A DNA stretch of 46,057 nucleotides from contig JAGCFC010000008.1 of assembly GCA_017650325.1 (NCBI GenBank), forward strand, positions 1 through 46,057, given 5' to 3'. Positions 10,301 through 16,949 of this stretch are shown here, piece by piece. Positions within the stretch are counted from its first letter, which is position 1; each line of letters opens with the position of its first letter. Source of the stretch: Salinivirgaceae bacterium (GTDB taxonomy: Bacteria > Bacteroidota > Bacteroidia > Bacteroidales > SZUA-534). A program made the position numbers and the translations under genes. The notes under the pieces were generated by a model, which saw only the letters and a program-made list of their open reading frames with translations, ran no database searches and was not told the origin of the DNA.

Positions 10301-11163
10301 CAATAAGCAAACGTATAGCTGTCAATACTTGTTAGTTGTGAGCCTTCGGCAAAAGTTACCGATGTAAGGCCGCTGCAATAATAGAATGCACTGTAGCCAA
10401 TGCTTGTAACGCTTGCGGGAATGGCTATTGTTGACAATTTGCTGCAACGGTTGAATGCGTAGCCGCCAATATTTGTAACACTTGCGGGAATGGCTATGGA
10501 GGTAATGTTGCTGCAACCACGGAATGCTTCGTATCCAATATTTGTAACGCCTTCGGGAATGGAGTAAGATTCGGTTTTACCGGCAGGACAACATATTAAA
10601 GTCGTCTTAGTTTTGTTAAACAAGACACCATTTTCTGATGCGTATAGTGTGTTATTGCCATTCACATTAATATCAGTCAATAGGCTGCAATCACAGAACA
10701 CAGTTTCACCGATGTTTGTAACCGATTCGGGAATGGTTATTGTTGTCAATTTGCTGCAACTATAAAACGCAGTCTGGCCAATGCTTTTGACGCCTGCAGG
10801 AATGTCTATCGATGCCAGTTGGCTGCAATTTATGAACGCATCATTACCAATGCTTGTAAGTTGCGAGCCTTCGGCAAAAGTTACCGATGTAAGGCCGCTG
10901 CAACTAGAGAACGCCGATGCAGCAATACTTGTAACCGTGTACTCCTTGCCACCAACTTGGGGATAAGTAACCTTTGCGGGGATTTCCAAAGCGCCCGTAG
11001 GTTTGGTTGTGCCTTTGGCAACCGAAACATAACGATTTACAGGATCAGTAACCGTGAATTTCAAGGTTCCGGCCTCGTTTTCGAATGTGGTTTGTGCCCA
11101 CGCTGTCAATGCGCTACCCATCAGCACCACCGTTGTCAATAAAAATTGTCTGATCTTTCTCAT
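7378..11163 (-). CDS. BspA-like leucine-rich-repeat surface protein with T9SS-like C-terminal sorting domain
   Basis: The protein is 1261 residues from the ATG at 11163. An ATG two codons upstream is also possible, but 11163 matches the paralogous start at 6537. Residues 1-24 form a signal peptide ending AWA. Residues from about 60 to 900 are BspA/TpLRR-type repeats (LRR_5): 'ITIPASVTSIGDEAFYYCSGLTSV' and variants, more than 20 copies. A divergent InlB-B-like module follows ('LTATPAAHFVKWNDN...'), then three cysteine-pair repeats of the type 'ATCTEAGSYDSVVYCSIC', then a Gly/Asn/Gln-rich linker (EQGGNGNQGG). The last 70 or so residues resemble a T9SS type A sorting domain ('VYNAMGALI', 'GVYIVKTGNTAKRVMVY'). 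BspA-like proteins are known adhesins; export by T9SS is inferred from the tail. A REP-like sequence lies inside the coding region near 7459-7480. Confidence 0.9.
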   Translation of the reverse strand: MRKIRQFLLTTVVLMGSALTAWAQTTFENEAGTLKFTVTDPVNRYVSVAKGTTKPTGALEIPAKVTYPQVGGKEYTVTSIAASAFSSCSGLTSVTFAEGSQLTSIGNDAFINCSQLASIDIPAGVKSIGQTAFYSCSKLTTITIPESVTNIGETVFCDCSLLTDINVNGNNTLYASENGVLFNKTKTTLICCPAGKTESYSIPEGVTNIGYEAFRGCSNITSIAIPASVTNIGGYAFNRCSKLSTIAIPASVTSIGYSAFYYCSGLTSVTFAEGSQLTSIDSYTFAYCSKLASITIPASVTSIGDEAFYYCSGLTSVTFAEGSQLTSIGNYAFYSSALTSITIPASVKSIGENVFYNCIKLTEISVNGNNTEFASENGVLFNKAKTTLLFCPVGKTGAYSIPGGVTTIADNAFCNCNKLTSISLSESVTNIGYNAFYGCSMTYNTFDNAKYLGTNENQYQILMIATATNITSCEINSNCKAIAGGAFSYCSNLTSISIHEGITSIGSRAFESCSGLTSITIPENVTSIGDEAFRGCNSLATVTINNNLDYSNAYLCFQKDDFYYKVLDNNSVSIASCSNSNSTDPLTIPETVTAGNTFNVTAIGSNSFSSCRATSLTIPASVTSIGTQAFFGSSLAEIILAEGNTAYIMEDHVLYNIDKTTLVYCCPNGMSGSFVIPETVKKIESGAFMGTHLTTLTIPEGVTGISSAFYTFSCKLMILPAMVTDIGDNSFNYMAGVSIVAVLYPGNDPKAPWGAPYLNPIIDGDFVYADEAKTNLIAYIGADSDVTIPNSVMCIKDNAFSGCKSLTSVTIPNSVISIGNGAFSESALTSVTIPNSVTSIGERAFAYTSSLESVTIPKSVESIGNYAFYYCDSLKAVTLPNSVTSIGGNAFSCCQKLASVAISESVKSIGNYAFDGSNNVTLYCEIAETEKPAGWLSNWNKTSSTYCPVEWGCKVVRVDVEGDSEIGNVTTGGENYAVKGTDGSMWYLAATTNGTDTLTATPAAHFVKWNDNNTDNPRIVNVTSSQTFTATFSAHADSIVFENVVPATCTEAGSYDSVVYCSICKIELYRETKTVAATGHKADSVAFENIVEATCTAAGSKDSVVCCSVCKAELSRTKVVIPATGHTVVVDAAVAATATTDGLTEGSHCSVCDETIVAQKVVPATGEQGGNGNQGGNENQGGENTNPATAIADDAAASVSIYATGNTIVVENATDDILVYNAMGALICSDAIHRIRAEITISTSGVYIVKTGNTAKRVMVY

Positions 11164-11209
11164 AATCATAAAATTTAAGGTTTATAATAAGTGTTTATTT
11201 AATTGTGTT

Positions 11210-11359
11210 CTAACAGATTTCGCCCAGAATGCAGCATGCTGCAACAAGCAGCGTCAACACGCCAATAAAAATGCCGGCGAAATACTTTGTTGTGTCGGAT
11301 TGTTTCACGGCCTGATTTGCCACCATTCTGCCGTTTACCGTTCTAAGTTCGTAGTTCAT
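11210..11359 (-). CDS. 49-residue single-pass membrane microprotein
   Basis: A small frame from ATG 11359 to TAG 11210, on the same strand as and 46 nt upstream of the BspA-like start. The N-terminal half is polar (MNYELRTVNGRMVANQAVKQ). Residues about 26-46 form one hydrophobic helix (FAGIFIGVLTLLVAACCILG) that includes two adjacent cysteines. The basic and polar N-terminus followed by a helix and a very short tail fits a small inner-membrane protein. I recognise no family. Support is the clean membrane-protein composition, the strand and the close spacing to the next gene. Chance occurrence cannot be excluded at this length. Confidence 0.5.
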   Translation of the reverse strand: MNYELRTVNGRMVANQAVKQSDTTKYFAGIFIGVLTLLVAACCILGEIC

Positions 11360-11486
11360 AATTGTACTGTTTTAAGTGTTTAACTGGTTTAAAGTTGAGT
11401 CGCTTCGCTGTTGAGAAGTTTAGACGCTTCGCTGTTTAGATAACTAATCATTCTCAACTTTCTAAACTCTTAACTCCTTAACCTTT

Positions 11487-11521
11487 CATTTTTCAATTTT
11501 TCATTTTCAATTTTCAATTCA
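11487..11521. repeat. Heptanucleotide-period array, five units
   Basis: Five consecutive 7-nt words of CAATTTT/TCATTTT type in exact phase, just upstream of the long repeat copy B. Confidence 0.5.
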
Positions 11522-11529
11522 TCACAATA

Positions 11530-11771
11530 CAAAGGTTGAACGTGCGGTTTAAAAAAACAAGGACGACTTAACGAACGGCGGGTTTGACTTAACGAACGGC
11601 GAAAATTTGCCAAAATCGACCTGTTTTTTGCAAAAAATTGGTGTTTTTGTTTCAACCACGGAACGCACGAAAAACGCGGACGTTTTTTGTTTCAACCACG
11701 GAACGCACAGAAAACACGGAATTTTTAAAACGCAAGCGTTTTTTGTGTTTGGGGTGTCGCTTTGCGAGAAT
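11530..11771. repeat. Long dispersed repeat upstream of BspA-like gene, copy B
   Basis: Matches 6721-6919 over its length but is about 40 nt longer, because the segment around 'TTTCAACCACGGAACGCAC' is tandemly doubled (about 11649 and 11689). It keeps the doubled CTTAACGAACGGCG word and the AAAACGC/GCGTTTT hairpin (11727-11742). It lies about 370 nt upstream of the BspA-like start and about 170 nt upstream of the microprotein. Confidence 0.75.
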
Positions 11772-11922
11772 TATTTTTCTAACCAAACTAACCCAAACTA
11801 ATCAGAAAAAGGTTTTTGGTTTCAAATTGGATAAGTTTGGTTAGAACTAAAAAATCGGTTTAAATCGGCAAGAATCGGTTAGATACAATAATTACTGGTG
11901 ATTACCGTCCGCAAGAGACGTT

Positions 11923-12456
11923 CTATTCCTTACCGCTTCTGTTTACCAACTGCATTTCAACCACATCGGCAAATCCGTCGGCGGTTTTAATCCATTCTTT
12001 GCGGAGGCCGCAACGCTCAAAACCGGCTTTCTCGAAAATATGCAGACTCGGCACGTTGTCTGCGGCAACAGTACAATATAGTTGATGCAGATGCAGAAAA
12101 TCAAAACTATAATCGACAAGCAGTTGCAGAGTCTGGCTGGCAAATCCGAGTCTTCGGTTCTCGTCGCCCACAATGGCAATTCCAACGGCGGCCCGCAGAT
12201 GAAACGGGTCGAAGTCGAACAAATCGACAGCGCCAACGGCCTCGCCCTTGTCTTTACGGGTGATAATAAGGCGCAACTGACGGTCGGTGTAAATGTCGTT
12301 TTGGGTTTCGGCTATATACTGCTTAATGGCATAACGCGAATAAGGAACAATTGTGGTTCCGTAGCGCCACAAGTCGGTGTCGTTCTCGCAACGGTACAGA
12401 AAATCAATATCTTCCGGCTCAACCGCCCGAAGCAATATGCTGTCGTTCTCGAGCAT
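11923..12456 (-). CDS. GNAT-family N-acetyltransferase (RimJ/RimL-like)
   Basis: A 177-residue Acetyltransf_3-type GNAT protein. It opens with the usual 'LRAVEPEDIDFLYRCEND' strand-helix. Around residues 93-105 lies the acetyl-CoA loop (VGDENRRLGFASQ), and residues about 125-150 carry the 'LYCTVAADNVPSLHIFEKAGF' segment of RimJ/RimL/SpeG-like enzymes. It would transfer acetyl from acetyl-CoA to an amine; the substrate cannot be read from sequence. The start lies 9 nt after the stop of the PorE-like gene, so the two are probably co-transcribed. No terminator is visible downstream. Confidence 0.88.
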   Translation of the reverse strand: MLENDSILLRAVEPEDIDFLYRCENDTDLWRYGTTIVPYSRYAIKQYIAETQNDIYTDRQLRLIITRKDKGEAVGAVDLFDFDPFHLRAAVGIAIVGDENRRLGFASQTLQLLVDYSFDFLHLHQLYCTVAADNVPSLHIFEKAGFERCGLRKEWIKTADGFADVVEMQLVNRSGKE

Positions 12457-12465
12457 CGGCGGCTG

Positions 12466-15096
12466 CTATTGGAACTTTTCGATGTTCACCACAAAGGCAT
12501 CAGTAAAGCCTTTGGTCATCACATCGTCGAGAGCCTGCTTGGCCGATATTTTTCCGATGAACTCGCCCCAAACGTAGCGGTACAAGCCATCGTCGCCCAC
12601 ATACTCCTCAACATCGAACAAACCGCGGAAGCGCGATTTGGCCACCGGCTGCTTGGTTGCCATCAGCTGAATGGTATAGGTGTTGTCGTCGGGGTCGGCC
12701 ATTTTCGACTTGTAGAAACTGCTGCCCTTCTGAATCAGCTGGTTATACTCCAAACTGCTGATAATCTGTGCATCGGAGAAACCTGCATCGACAACCTCGC
12801 CCATCATCTTCACAGCCTCGGCCTGATGTTTGAACAAGCCCACTGTGTACATATATTTTCCGTCGGCCTCGAAAACCCATACATTGTTGATATTCTTGAA
12901 TTTGGCCGGAGCAATCGGTTTTGCCGACTCGGTTATCCAGATGGTATAGGTGAGCTGTTTTTTGTATTTCAGCTCGTCGGGAACATAGATGCCCTCAACG
13001 GTAATGTTGGCGTTGGTGGGGTTCAGAACGTTCATATCGACACGGCGGTTCAGGGCGCGGCCCTCAGGATTGTCGCTGCCGTCGGGGTTCTGGTTGATGG
13101 CTATGAAGTTGGTCTTGCCCAAGCCTTTAGCCACAAACCGGCTTTCGGCTATACCTTTCTTTGTCAGATAGTTCACCACCTCGCGGGCACGCATAATCGA
13201 CAGCCTCTGGTTATAGTCGTCGGTACCCAAATCGTCGGTGTTGCCGGTAACCTCGAGTTTCAAATCGGGATTGGCCTGCATGAGTGCGGCAATGCGCTCA
13301 ATCTCAATCTGCGCGTCGCGGTTGAGTTTCGAGCTGTTGTCGTCGAACAGAATGCTCTTGATTGAGTAGTACTCGCCCGTGCTGACAGCCTTCGGAACCA
13401 TTGTGAGCGATGTCTGCACCTCAGGATTCATCTCGTAAGGCGAAATGTAGATATACGCCTCAGCCGACTCGTAGCCATCGCCGTAAGCCGTCAGTTTGTA
13501 ACTTCCTGATTGTTTGAGCACTGTTTTAAACTCACCATTAGCCGGATTGGGGCTGAGAGCCGCCAGAACATTGCCACCGCCATCGGCAATATGCAGATAG
13601 AACGACTGGTTGAGTTCCTTGTTATCCTGCAGCGACAGTTTGCCTGTCAAGTGATACTCGCTCGGATAGGTTGGTGTATTGTCGACCACGGGTTGTGGCT
13701 CTGCAACCGGCTCTGCGCTTGCCACCGGCTCAGTATAAGATACCGGCTCAAGCTCGGGAGTGTATGTATCGGCAATAACCGGCGTTGGCGGCACATACTG
13801 CATCGGCGGCGACATGCGTCTCATCTCCTTTGTCCCGCCGCCATCAGGTACGCGGTCCATGTAGCCGACAGTACCGTCGCCCACAGGGTTGTAGAACACA
13901 TCGTCGTAAGGTGTGCTTATAGGATAGCCGAGGTTTTGCGGCGAACTCCAGTTGCCGTTGTTGTCGACCACACTTTTAAATATATCGAAACCACCCATTG
14001 TTGAGTGAGCCTCCGACACAAAGTACAGAGTAACATCGTCGCCGGCAAGGAAGGCAGCCTCCTCGTCGAACGGAGTGTTGATTATGTACGACAGGCAGAC
14101 AGGGGTTCCCCAGTTGCCGCTGTTGTCGATGAGCGAACGGTAAACGTCCTTTCCTCCCTGACCACCCGGGCGGTCGCTGACAAAGAAGAGTGTTTTCCCG
14201 TCGCGCGACAAGCTGCCGTGAGTCTCGTTGTATTTTGAGTCGATGTTTTTCGGGAACTTGTTAATCTCGGTCCATTTGCCGTTTTCGAGTTTCGAATAGT
14301 AGAGGTTGCCGTTGCCAAAGTCATCACGGTAGAGAATCATCATGTCGCCGTGATACGAGAGCGAGGCGGTTGAGAAGTTGCCGTCCGAAGCAATGTCGTA
14401 AGTAATATCGAGCGGTTTCGACCAGTTGCCGTTATCGTCTTTTGTCGAATAAAAAATCAGCTCGAAATAGTCGTCGGCTGCCGTGTAAGGATCGCGCACC
14501 TTCTGGTACGAGGTGAACACCACCGATTTCTCATCGCCCGACACTGCGGGGAAATAACATTCGGCGTCGATTGCAAAATCGGGTTTGACAGCTTCCACAC
14601 TGACGGGGTTTTTCATCATCCGCTCGGCGTTGCCGCACGACTCAATCTGCAATGTCAGAAAATCCTGATAGTAAAGGTCCGATGCGTTCAACCTCGCCTT
14701 GAACTCGCGGTAGGCGTCGATTGATTTGGTGTACTGGCCCAACAGACGGTAGGCCTTGCCCAGATAGAACCAAGCCTCCTCAGGCGATGCTGTCTCTTTG
14801 TAGTTGCCCTCCTTGTATGTGGCGCTGGTATTCTGCACAGCCTTCTCGAAATAAGGAATAGCACTCTCTATCTGATTTTCAACGTTCATATAGCATATAC
14901 CCATGCTGAACGCCACATTTGAGTTGAGCTGTCCGTGGCTCTCAATCAGTTTGTATTTTTTCAAGGCATCGGCGTACTCTTCATAGAGCATGTGCTCCTG
15001 CGCCGCCTGAAACCAGTTTTTAAAATTTTTGTCTTGAGCCTGACTTGCCGTAAATATCAGGCAGAGCGAAATAAACGTGAAAAATCGTCTTATCAT
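12466..15096 (-). CDS. PorE-like TPR/PD40/OmpA envelope protein with SPOR-like C-terminus
   Basis: An 876-residue exported protein. The ATG at 15096 directly precedes a signal peptide (MIRRFFTFISLCLIFTASQAQ). The upstream in-frame ATG at 15123 lies almost on a TACTTTCG -7-like element (15140-15133), so 15096 is preferred. Domain order: TPR-like helices (about 30-140), PD40/WD40-like beta-propeller ('GKTLFFVSDRPGGQGGKDVY', about 180-430), a Pro-rich linker, a carboxypeptidase-regulatory-like beta domain (about 490-570), an OmpA/MotB peptidoglycan-binding domain ('ILFDDNSSKLNRDAQIEIERIA', 'GNTDDLGTDDYNQRLSIMRA', about 580-700), then about 150 residues with SPOR-like halves. TPR-PD40-CRD-OmpA is the layout of the T9SS protein PorE. 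The SPOR-like tail is additional. Confidence 0.85.
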   Translation of the reverse strand: MIRRFFTFISLCLIFTASQAQDKNFKNWFQAAQEHMLYEEYADALKKYKLIESHGQLNSNVAFSMGICYMNVENQIESAIPYFEKAVQNTSATYKEGNYKETASPEEAWFYLGKAYRLLGQYTKSIDAYREFKARLNASDLYYQDFLTLQIESCGNAERMMKNPVSVEAVKPDFAIDAECYFPAVSGDEKSVVFTSYQKVRDPYTAADDYFELIFYSTKDDNGNWSKPLDITYDIASDGNFSTASLSYHGDMMILYRDDFGNGNLYYSKLENGKWTEINKFPKNIDSKYNETHGSLSRDGKTLFFVSDRPGGQGGKDVYRSLIDNSGNWGTPVCLSYIINTPFDEEAAFLAGDDVTLYFVSEAHSTMGGFDIFKSVVDNNGNWSSPQNLGYPISTPYDDVFYNPVGDGTVGYMDRVPDGGGTKEMRRMSPPMQYVPPTPVIADTYTPELEPVSYTEPVASAEPVAEPQPVVDNTPTYPSEYHLTGKLSLQDNKELNQSFYLHIADGGGNVLAALSPNPANGEFKTVLKQSGSYKLTAYGDGYESAEAYIYISPYEMNPEVQTSLTMVPKAVSTGEYYSIKSILFDDNSSKLNRDAQIEIERIAALMQANPDLKLEVTGNTDDLGTDDYNQRLSIMRAREVVNYLTKKGIAESRFVAKGLGKTNFIAINQNPDGSDNPEGRALNRRVDMNVLNPTNANITVEGIYVPDELKYKKQLTYTIWITESAKPIAPAKFKNINNVWVFEADGKYMYTVGLFKHQAEAVKMMGEVVDAGFSDAQIISSLEYNQLIQKGSSFYKSKMADPDDNTYTIQLMATKQPVAKSRFRGLFDVEEYVGDDGLYRYVWGEFIGKISAKQALDDVMTKGFTDAFVVNIEKFQ

Positions 15097-15132
15097 AATT
15101 CGGGGTTTGACAAATTCAATCATATTATTATG

Positions 15133-15140
15133 CGAAAGTA
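15133..15140 (-). promoter_or_regulatory. Probable -7 element of the PorE-like/GNAT operon
   Basis: On the minus strand it reads TACTTTCG, one mismatch from the Bacteroidota -7 consensus TAnnTTTG. It implies transcription starting only a few bases before the ATG at 15123, which supports the start at 15096. No clear -33 TTTG is seen. Confidence 0.35.
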
Positions 15141-15217
15141 CAAAAAAAGAAACGAATTGTGTATTTGGCTATTGCAAAAATGGTGCTCCGTGCAAAGGAA
15201 AGTTTTAAAAAACGTAA

Positions 15218-15225
15218 TACATTTG
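15218..15225 (+). promoter_or_regulatory. Probable -7 element of the divIC gene
   Basis: TACATTTG is an exact match to TAnnTTTG, 24 nt before the start codon at 15250. No TTTG is found at the usual -33 distance. Confidence 0.4.
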
Positions 15226-15249
15226 TGGTTGTAAAAAGGGGAAAGCAAT

Positions 15250-15555
15250 ATGACACTTGATCCAAGATTGAAAAAAATACTTGAACGGCTGAAAAACAAA
15301 TACGTGATAGCCAGCGCTATTTTTCTGCTGTGGATTCTGTTCTTCGATCAAAACAACCTGCTCAACCGCATATCGGACAAGCGCAACCTGCGCGATATGA
15401 AGGCTCAGAAAGAGTATTACGAGGAGAAAATAGCCAACGACATACAGCGCACCCACGAGCTCGAAACCGACGATGAGAACCTGGAGAAATTCGCCCGCGA
15501 GCAATACCTTATGAAGAAAGAAAACGAGGACGTTTTTGTGATTGTGGAGAAGTGA
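15250..15555 (+). CDS. divIC: FtsB/DivIC-family septum formation protein
   Basis: A 101-residue bitopic membrane protein. A basic N-terminus (about 18 residues) precedes one transmembrane helix (VIASAIFLLWILFF). A charged coiled coil follows (about residues 38-75), and then the 'LEKFAREQYLMKKENEDVFVI' motif typical of DivIC/FtsB (PF04977), where the partner in the divisome binds. In other bacteria the protein forms a complex with FtsL and FtsQ/DivIB at the division site. It stands alone here, divergent from the PorE-like gene and convergent with reverse rubrerythrin, sharing a bidirectional terminator with the latter. Confidence 0.85.
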   Translation: MTLDPRLKKILERLKNKYVIASAIFLLWILFFDQNNLLNRISDKRNLRDMKAQKEYYEEKIANDIQRTHELETDDENLEKFAREQYLMKKENEDVFVIVEK

Positions 15556-15559
15556 GTCT

Positions 15560-15613
15560 TCAGGTATTGGGTGTTGGGTGTTGGGTGTTTGTAGGGACGT
15601 TTCAGGGCGTCCG
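15560..15613. repeat. Heptad array plus REP-like sequence
   Basis: TTGGGTG is repeated three times in phase (15567-15587) after a TCAGGTA word. A GTAGGGACG...CGTCC palindromic remnant follows at 15591-15613. It has the same arrangement of G/T heptads next to a palindrome that is seen near 31700-31830. Confidence 0.6.
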
Positions 15614-15644
15614 AATAAAAAATAATCATCCAATGAAAAAGCAA

Positions 15645-15678
15645 AAAAGCGCAACCGCCAATCGGCAGTTGCGCTTTT
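15645..15678. terminator. Bidirectional rho-independent terminator
   Basis: Arms AAAAGCGCAACCGCC (15645-15659) and GGCAGTTGCGCTTTT (15664-15678) pair around AATC with one mismatch. A/T tracts on both sides let it serve divIC (plus strand) and reverse rubrerythrin (minus strand), which converge here. Confidence 0.88.
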
Positions 15679-15697
15679 CATTTATCCGGATTCTCAA

Positions 15698-16252
15698 TTA
15701 TTTTCCAAAATAGCGTTTGAACAAACCAGCAAAGCCTTGTCCGTGACGAGCCTCGTCTTTAGCCATTTCGTGAACGGTGTCGTGGATGGCGTCGAGGTTG
15801 AGCTCTTTGGCGCGTTTGGCAATGCGCATCTTGTCTTCGCAGGCGCCGGCCTCGGCGTGCATACGTTTCTCGAGGTTGGTCTTGGTGTCCCAAACAACCT
15901 CGCCAAGCAGCTCGGCAAATTTGGCGCAGTGCTCGGCCTCTTCAAAAGCGTAACGCTTGAAAGCCTCGGCAATCTCAGGATAACCTTCGCGGTCGGCTTG
16001 GCGGCTCATTGCCAGGTACATACCCACCTCGGTGGCCTCACCCATAAAGTGCGCATTAAGGTCTTTTTTCATCTGGTCGTCAGTATCTTTTGCAACGCCA
16101 AGAACATGCTCTGTTACAAAATTCAAATCAGCGTCAGCGGCAAGCTCTTTCCATTTGCCGGCAACAAGTTGTTTACACTGTGGGCAACGCTCTGGTGCCT
16201 CTTCGCCTTCATACACGAATCCGCATATCGGACAAACGAACTTTTTCTTCAT
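15698..16252 (-). CDS. Reverse rubrerythrin (N-terminal rubredoxin domain)
   Basis: A 184-residue protein with a rubredoxin-like iron site first (C7, C10, C23, C26) and a ferritin-like diiron four-helix domain second. The diiron ligands are suggested by 'GEATEVGMY', 'EEAEHCAKF' and 'DEARHGQGF'. This swapped domain order defines reverse rubrerythrins, which in anaerobes reduce hydrogen peroxide with electrons from NADH-linked carriers. It lies downstream of classical rubrerythrin on the same strand, separated by 109 nt with a hairpin-forming repeat. The peroxide-detoxification role is from the family, not shown here. Confidence 0.92.
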   Translation of the reverse strand: MKKKFVCPICGFVYEGEEAPERCPQCKQLVAGKWKELAADADLNFVTEHVLGVAKDTDDQMKKDLNAHFMGEATEVGMYLAMSRQADREGYPEIAEAFKRYAFEEAEHCAKFAELLGEVVWDTKTNLEKRMHAEAGACEDKMRIAKRAKELNLDAIHDTVHEMAKDEARHGQGFAGLFKRYFGK

Positions 16253-16289
16253 AATCGAAAGATTTTTAAATGTTTATTGAAAATCGGCA

Positions 16290-16352
16290 TTGGGTTTCGG
16301 GTGTTAGGTGTTGGTTTCCGAAAAACACCAATACCTAACACCTAATCCCTAA
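16290..16352. repeat. Heptad array folding into an inverted repeat between the two rubrerythrin genes
   Basis: Nine 7-nt words in phase. The left part is TTGGGTG/TTAGGTG type and the right part is its reverse complement (TACCTAA, CACCTAA). Left GTGTTAGGTGTTGG pairs with right CCAATACCTAACAC with one wobble. It lies between the stop of rubrerythrin and the start of reverse rubrerythrin, so it could act as an attenuator or mRNA-stabilising hairpin. No T-tract follows. Confidence 0.6.
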
Positions 16353-16361
16353 CATCATAAA

Positions 16362-16901
16362 TTAATAGTTTTCTGCTTTAACCTGGAAGAATGCCTGCGG
16401 ATGGTCGCAAACGGGGCACACATCGGGTGCTTTTTTGCCGACAACAATGTGTCCGCAGTTCGAGCATTGCCAAATGGTGTCGTTGTCCTTCGAGAACACC
16501 AGACCGCCCTCGATGTTGGCCAGCAGCTTGCGGTAGCGCTCCTCGTGCTCACGCTCAATCTTACCCACCTCATCAAAGAGTTTGGCAATGTCGTTGAAGC
16601 CTTCGGCACGGGCATCGGCGGCAAACTTGGCGTACATGTCGGTCCACTCGTAGTTCTCGCCATCGGCAGCGTCTTTCAAGTTCTCGATGGTGCTTGGAAT
16701 TGCTCCGTCGTGCAGCAGCTTGAACCAGATTTTGGCATGCTCCTTCTCGTTGGCTGCCGTCTCCTCGAAAATGTTGGCAATCTGCACGTAGCCGTCTTTT
16801 TTGGCTTTCGATGCGTAGTATGTGTATTTGTTGCGGGCCTGCGACTCACCAGCAAAAGCTGCCTGAAGATTGGCCTCGGTTTTTGTTCCTTTCAGATTCA
16901 T
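16362..16901 (-). CDS. rbr: Rubrerythrin
   Basis: A 179-residue classical rubrerythrin. The N-terminal ferritin-like diiron domain has ligand motifs in '[14 protein letters not shown]', '[14 protein letters not shown]' and '[12 protein letters not shown]'. The C-terminal rubredoxin domain carries C146, C149, C162 and C165 (WQCSNCGH...VCPVCDH). It is a cytoplasmic peroxidase of anaerobes and is full length for the family. It is upstream of reverse rubrerythrin on the same strand and may be transcribed with it. Confidence 0.95.
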   Translation of the reverse strand: MNLKGTKTEANLQAAFAGESQARNKYTYYASKAKKDGYVQIANIFEETAANEKEHAKIWFKLLHDGAIPSTIENLKDAADGENYEWTDMYAKFAADARAEGFNDIAKLFDEVGKIEREHEERYRKLLANIEGGLVFSKDNDTIWQCSNCGHIVVGKKAPDVCPVCDHPQAFFQVKAENY

Positions 16902-16949
16902 TGTTTAGTGTTTTAAATTATTGCGTGTTTAATCTGCAAATTGTCTTTT

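Larger units (their letters stand above)
11360..11922. other. 563-nt intergenic region
   Basis: It contains a doubled CGCTTCGCTGTT word near 11401 and 11427, a weak 8-nt periodic stretch (11456-11487), the heptad array at 11487, the long repeat copy B, a CTAACCAAAC segment shared with 6975, and three AATCGG words near 11850-11880. No gene is supported. Confidence 0.6.

Noticed and set aside
12082..13365. 427-codon plus-strand open frame across the GNAT and PorE-like genes
   Set aside because: It crosses two well-supported minus-strand genes and their junction and shows no domain.
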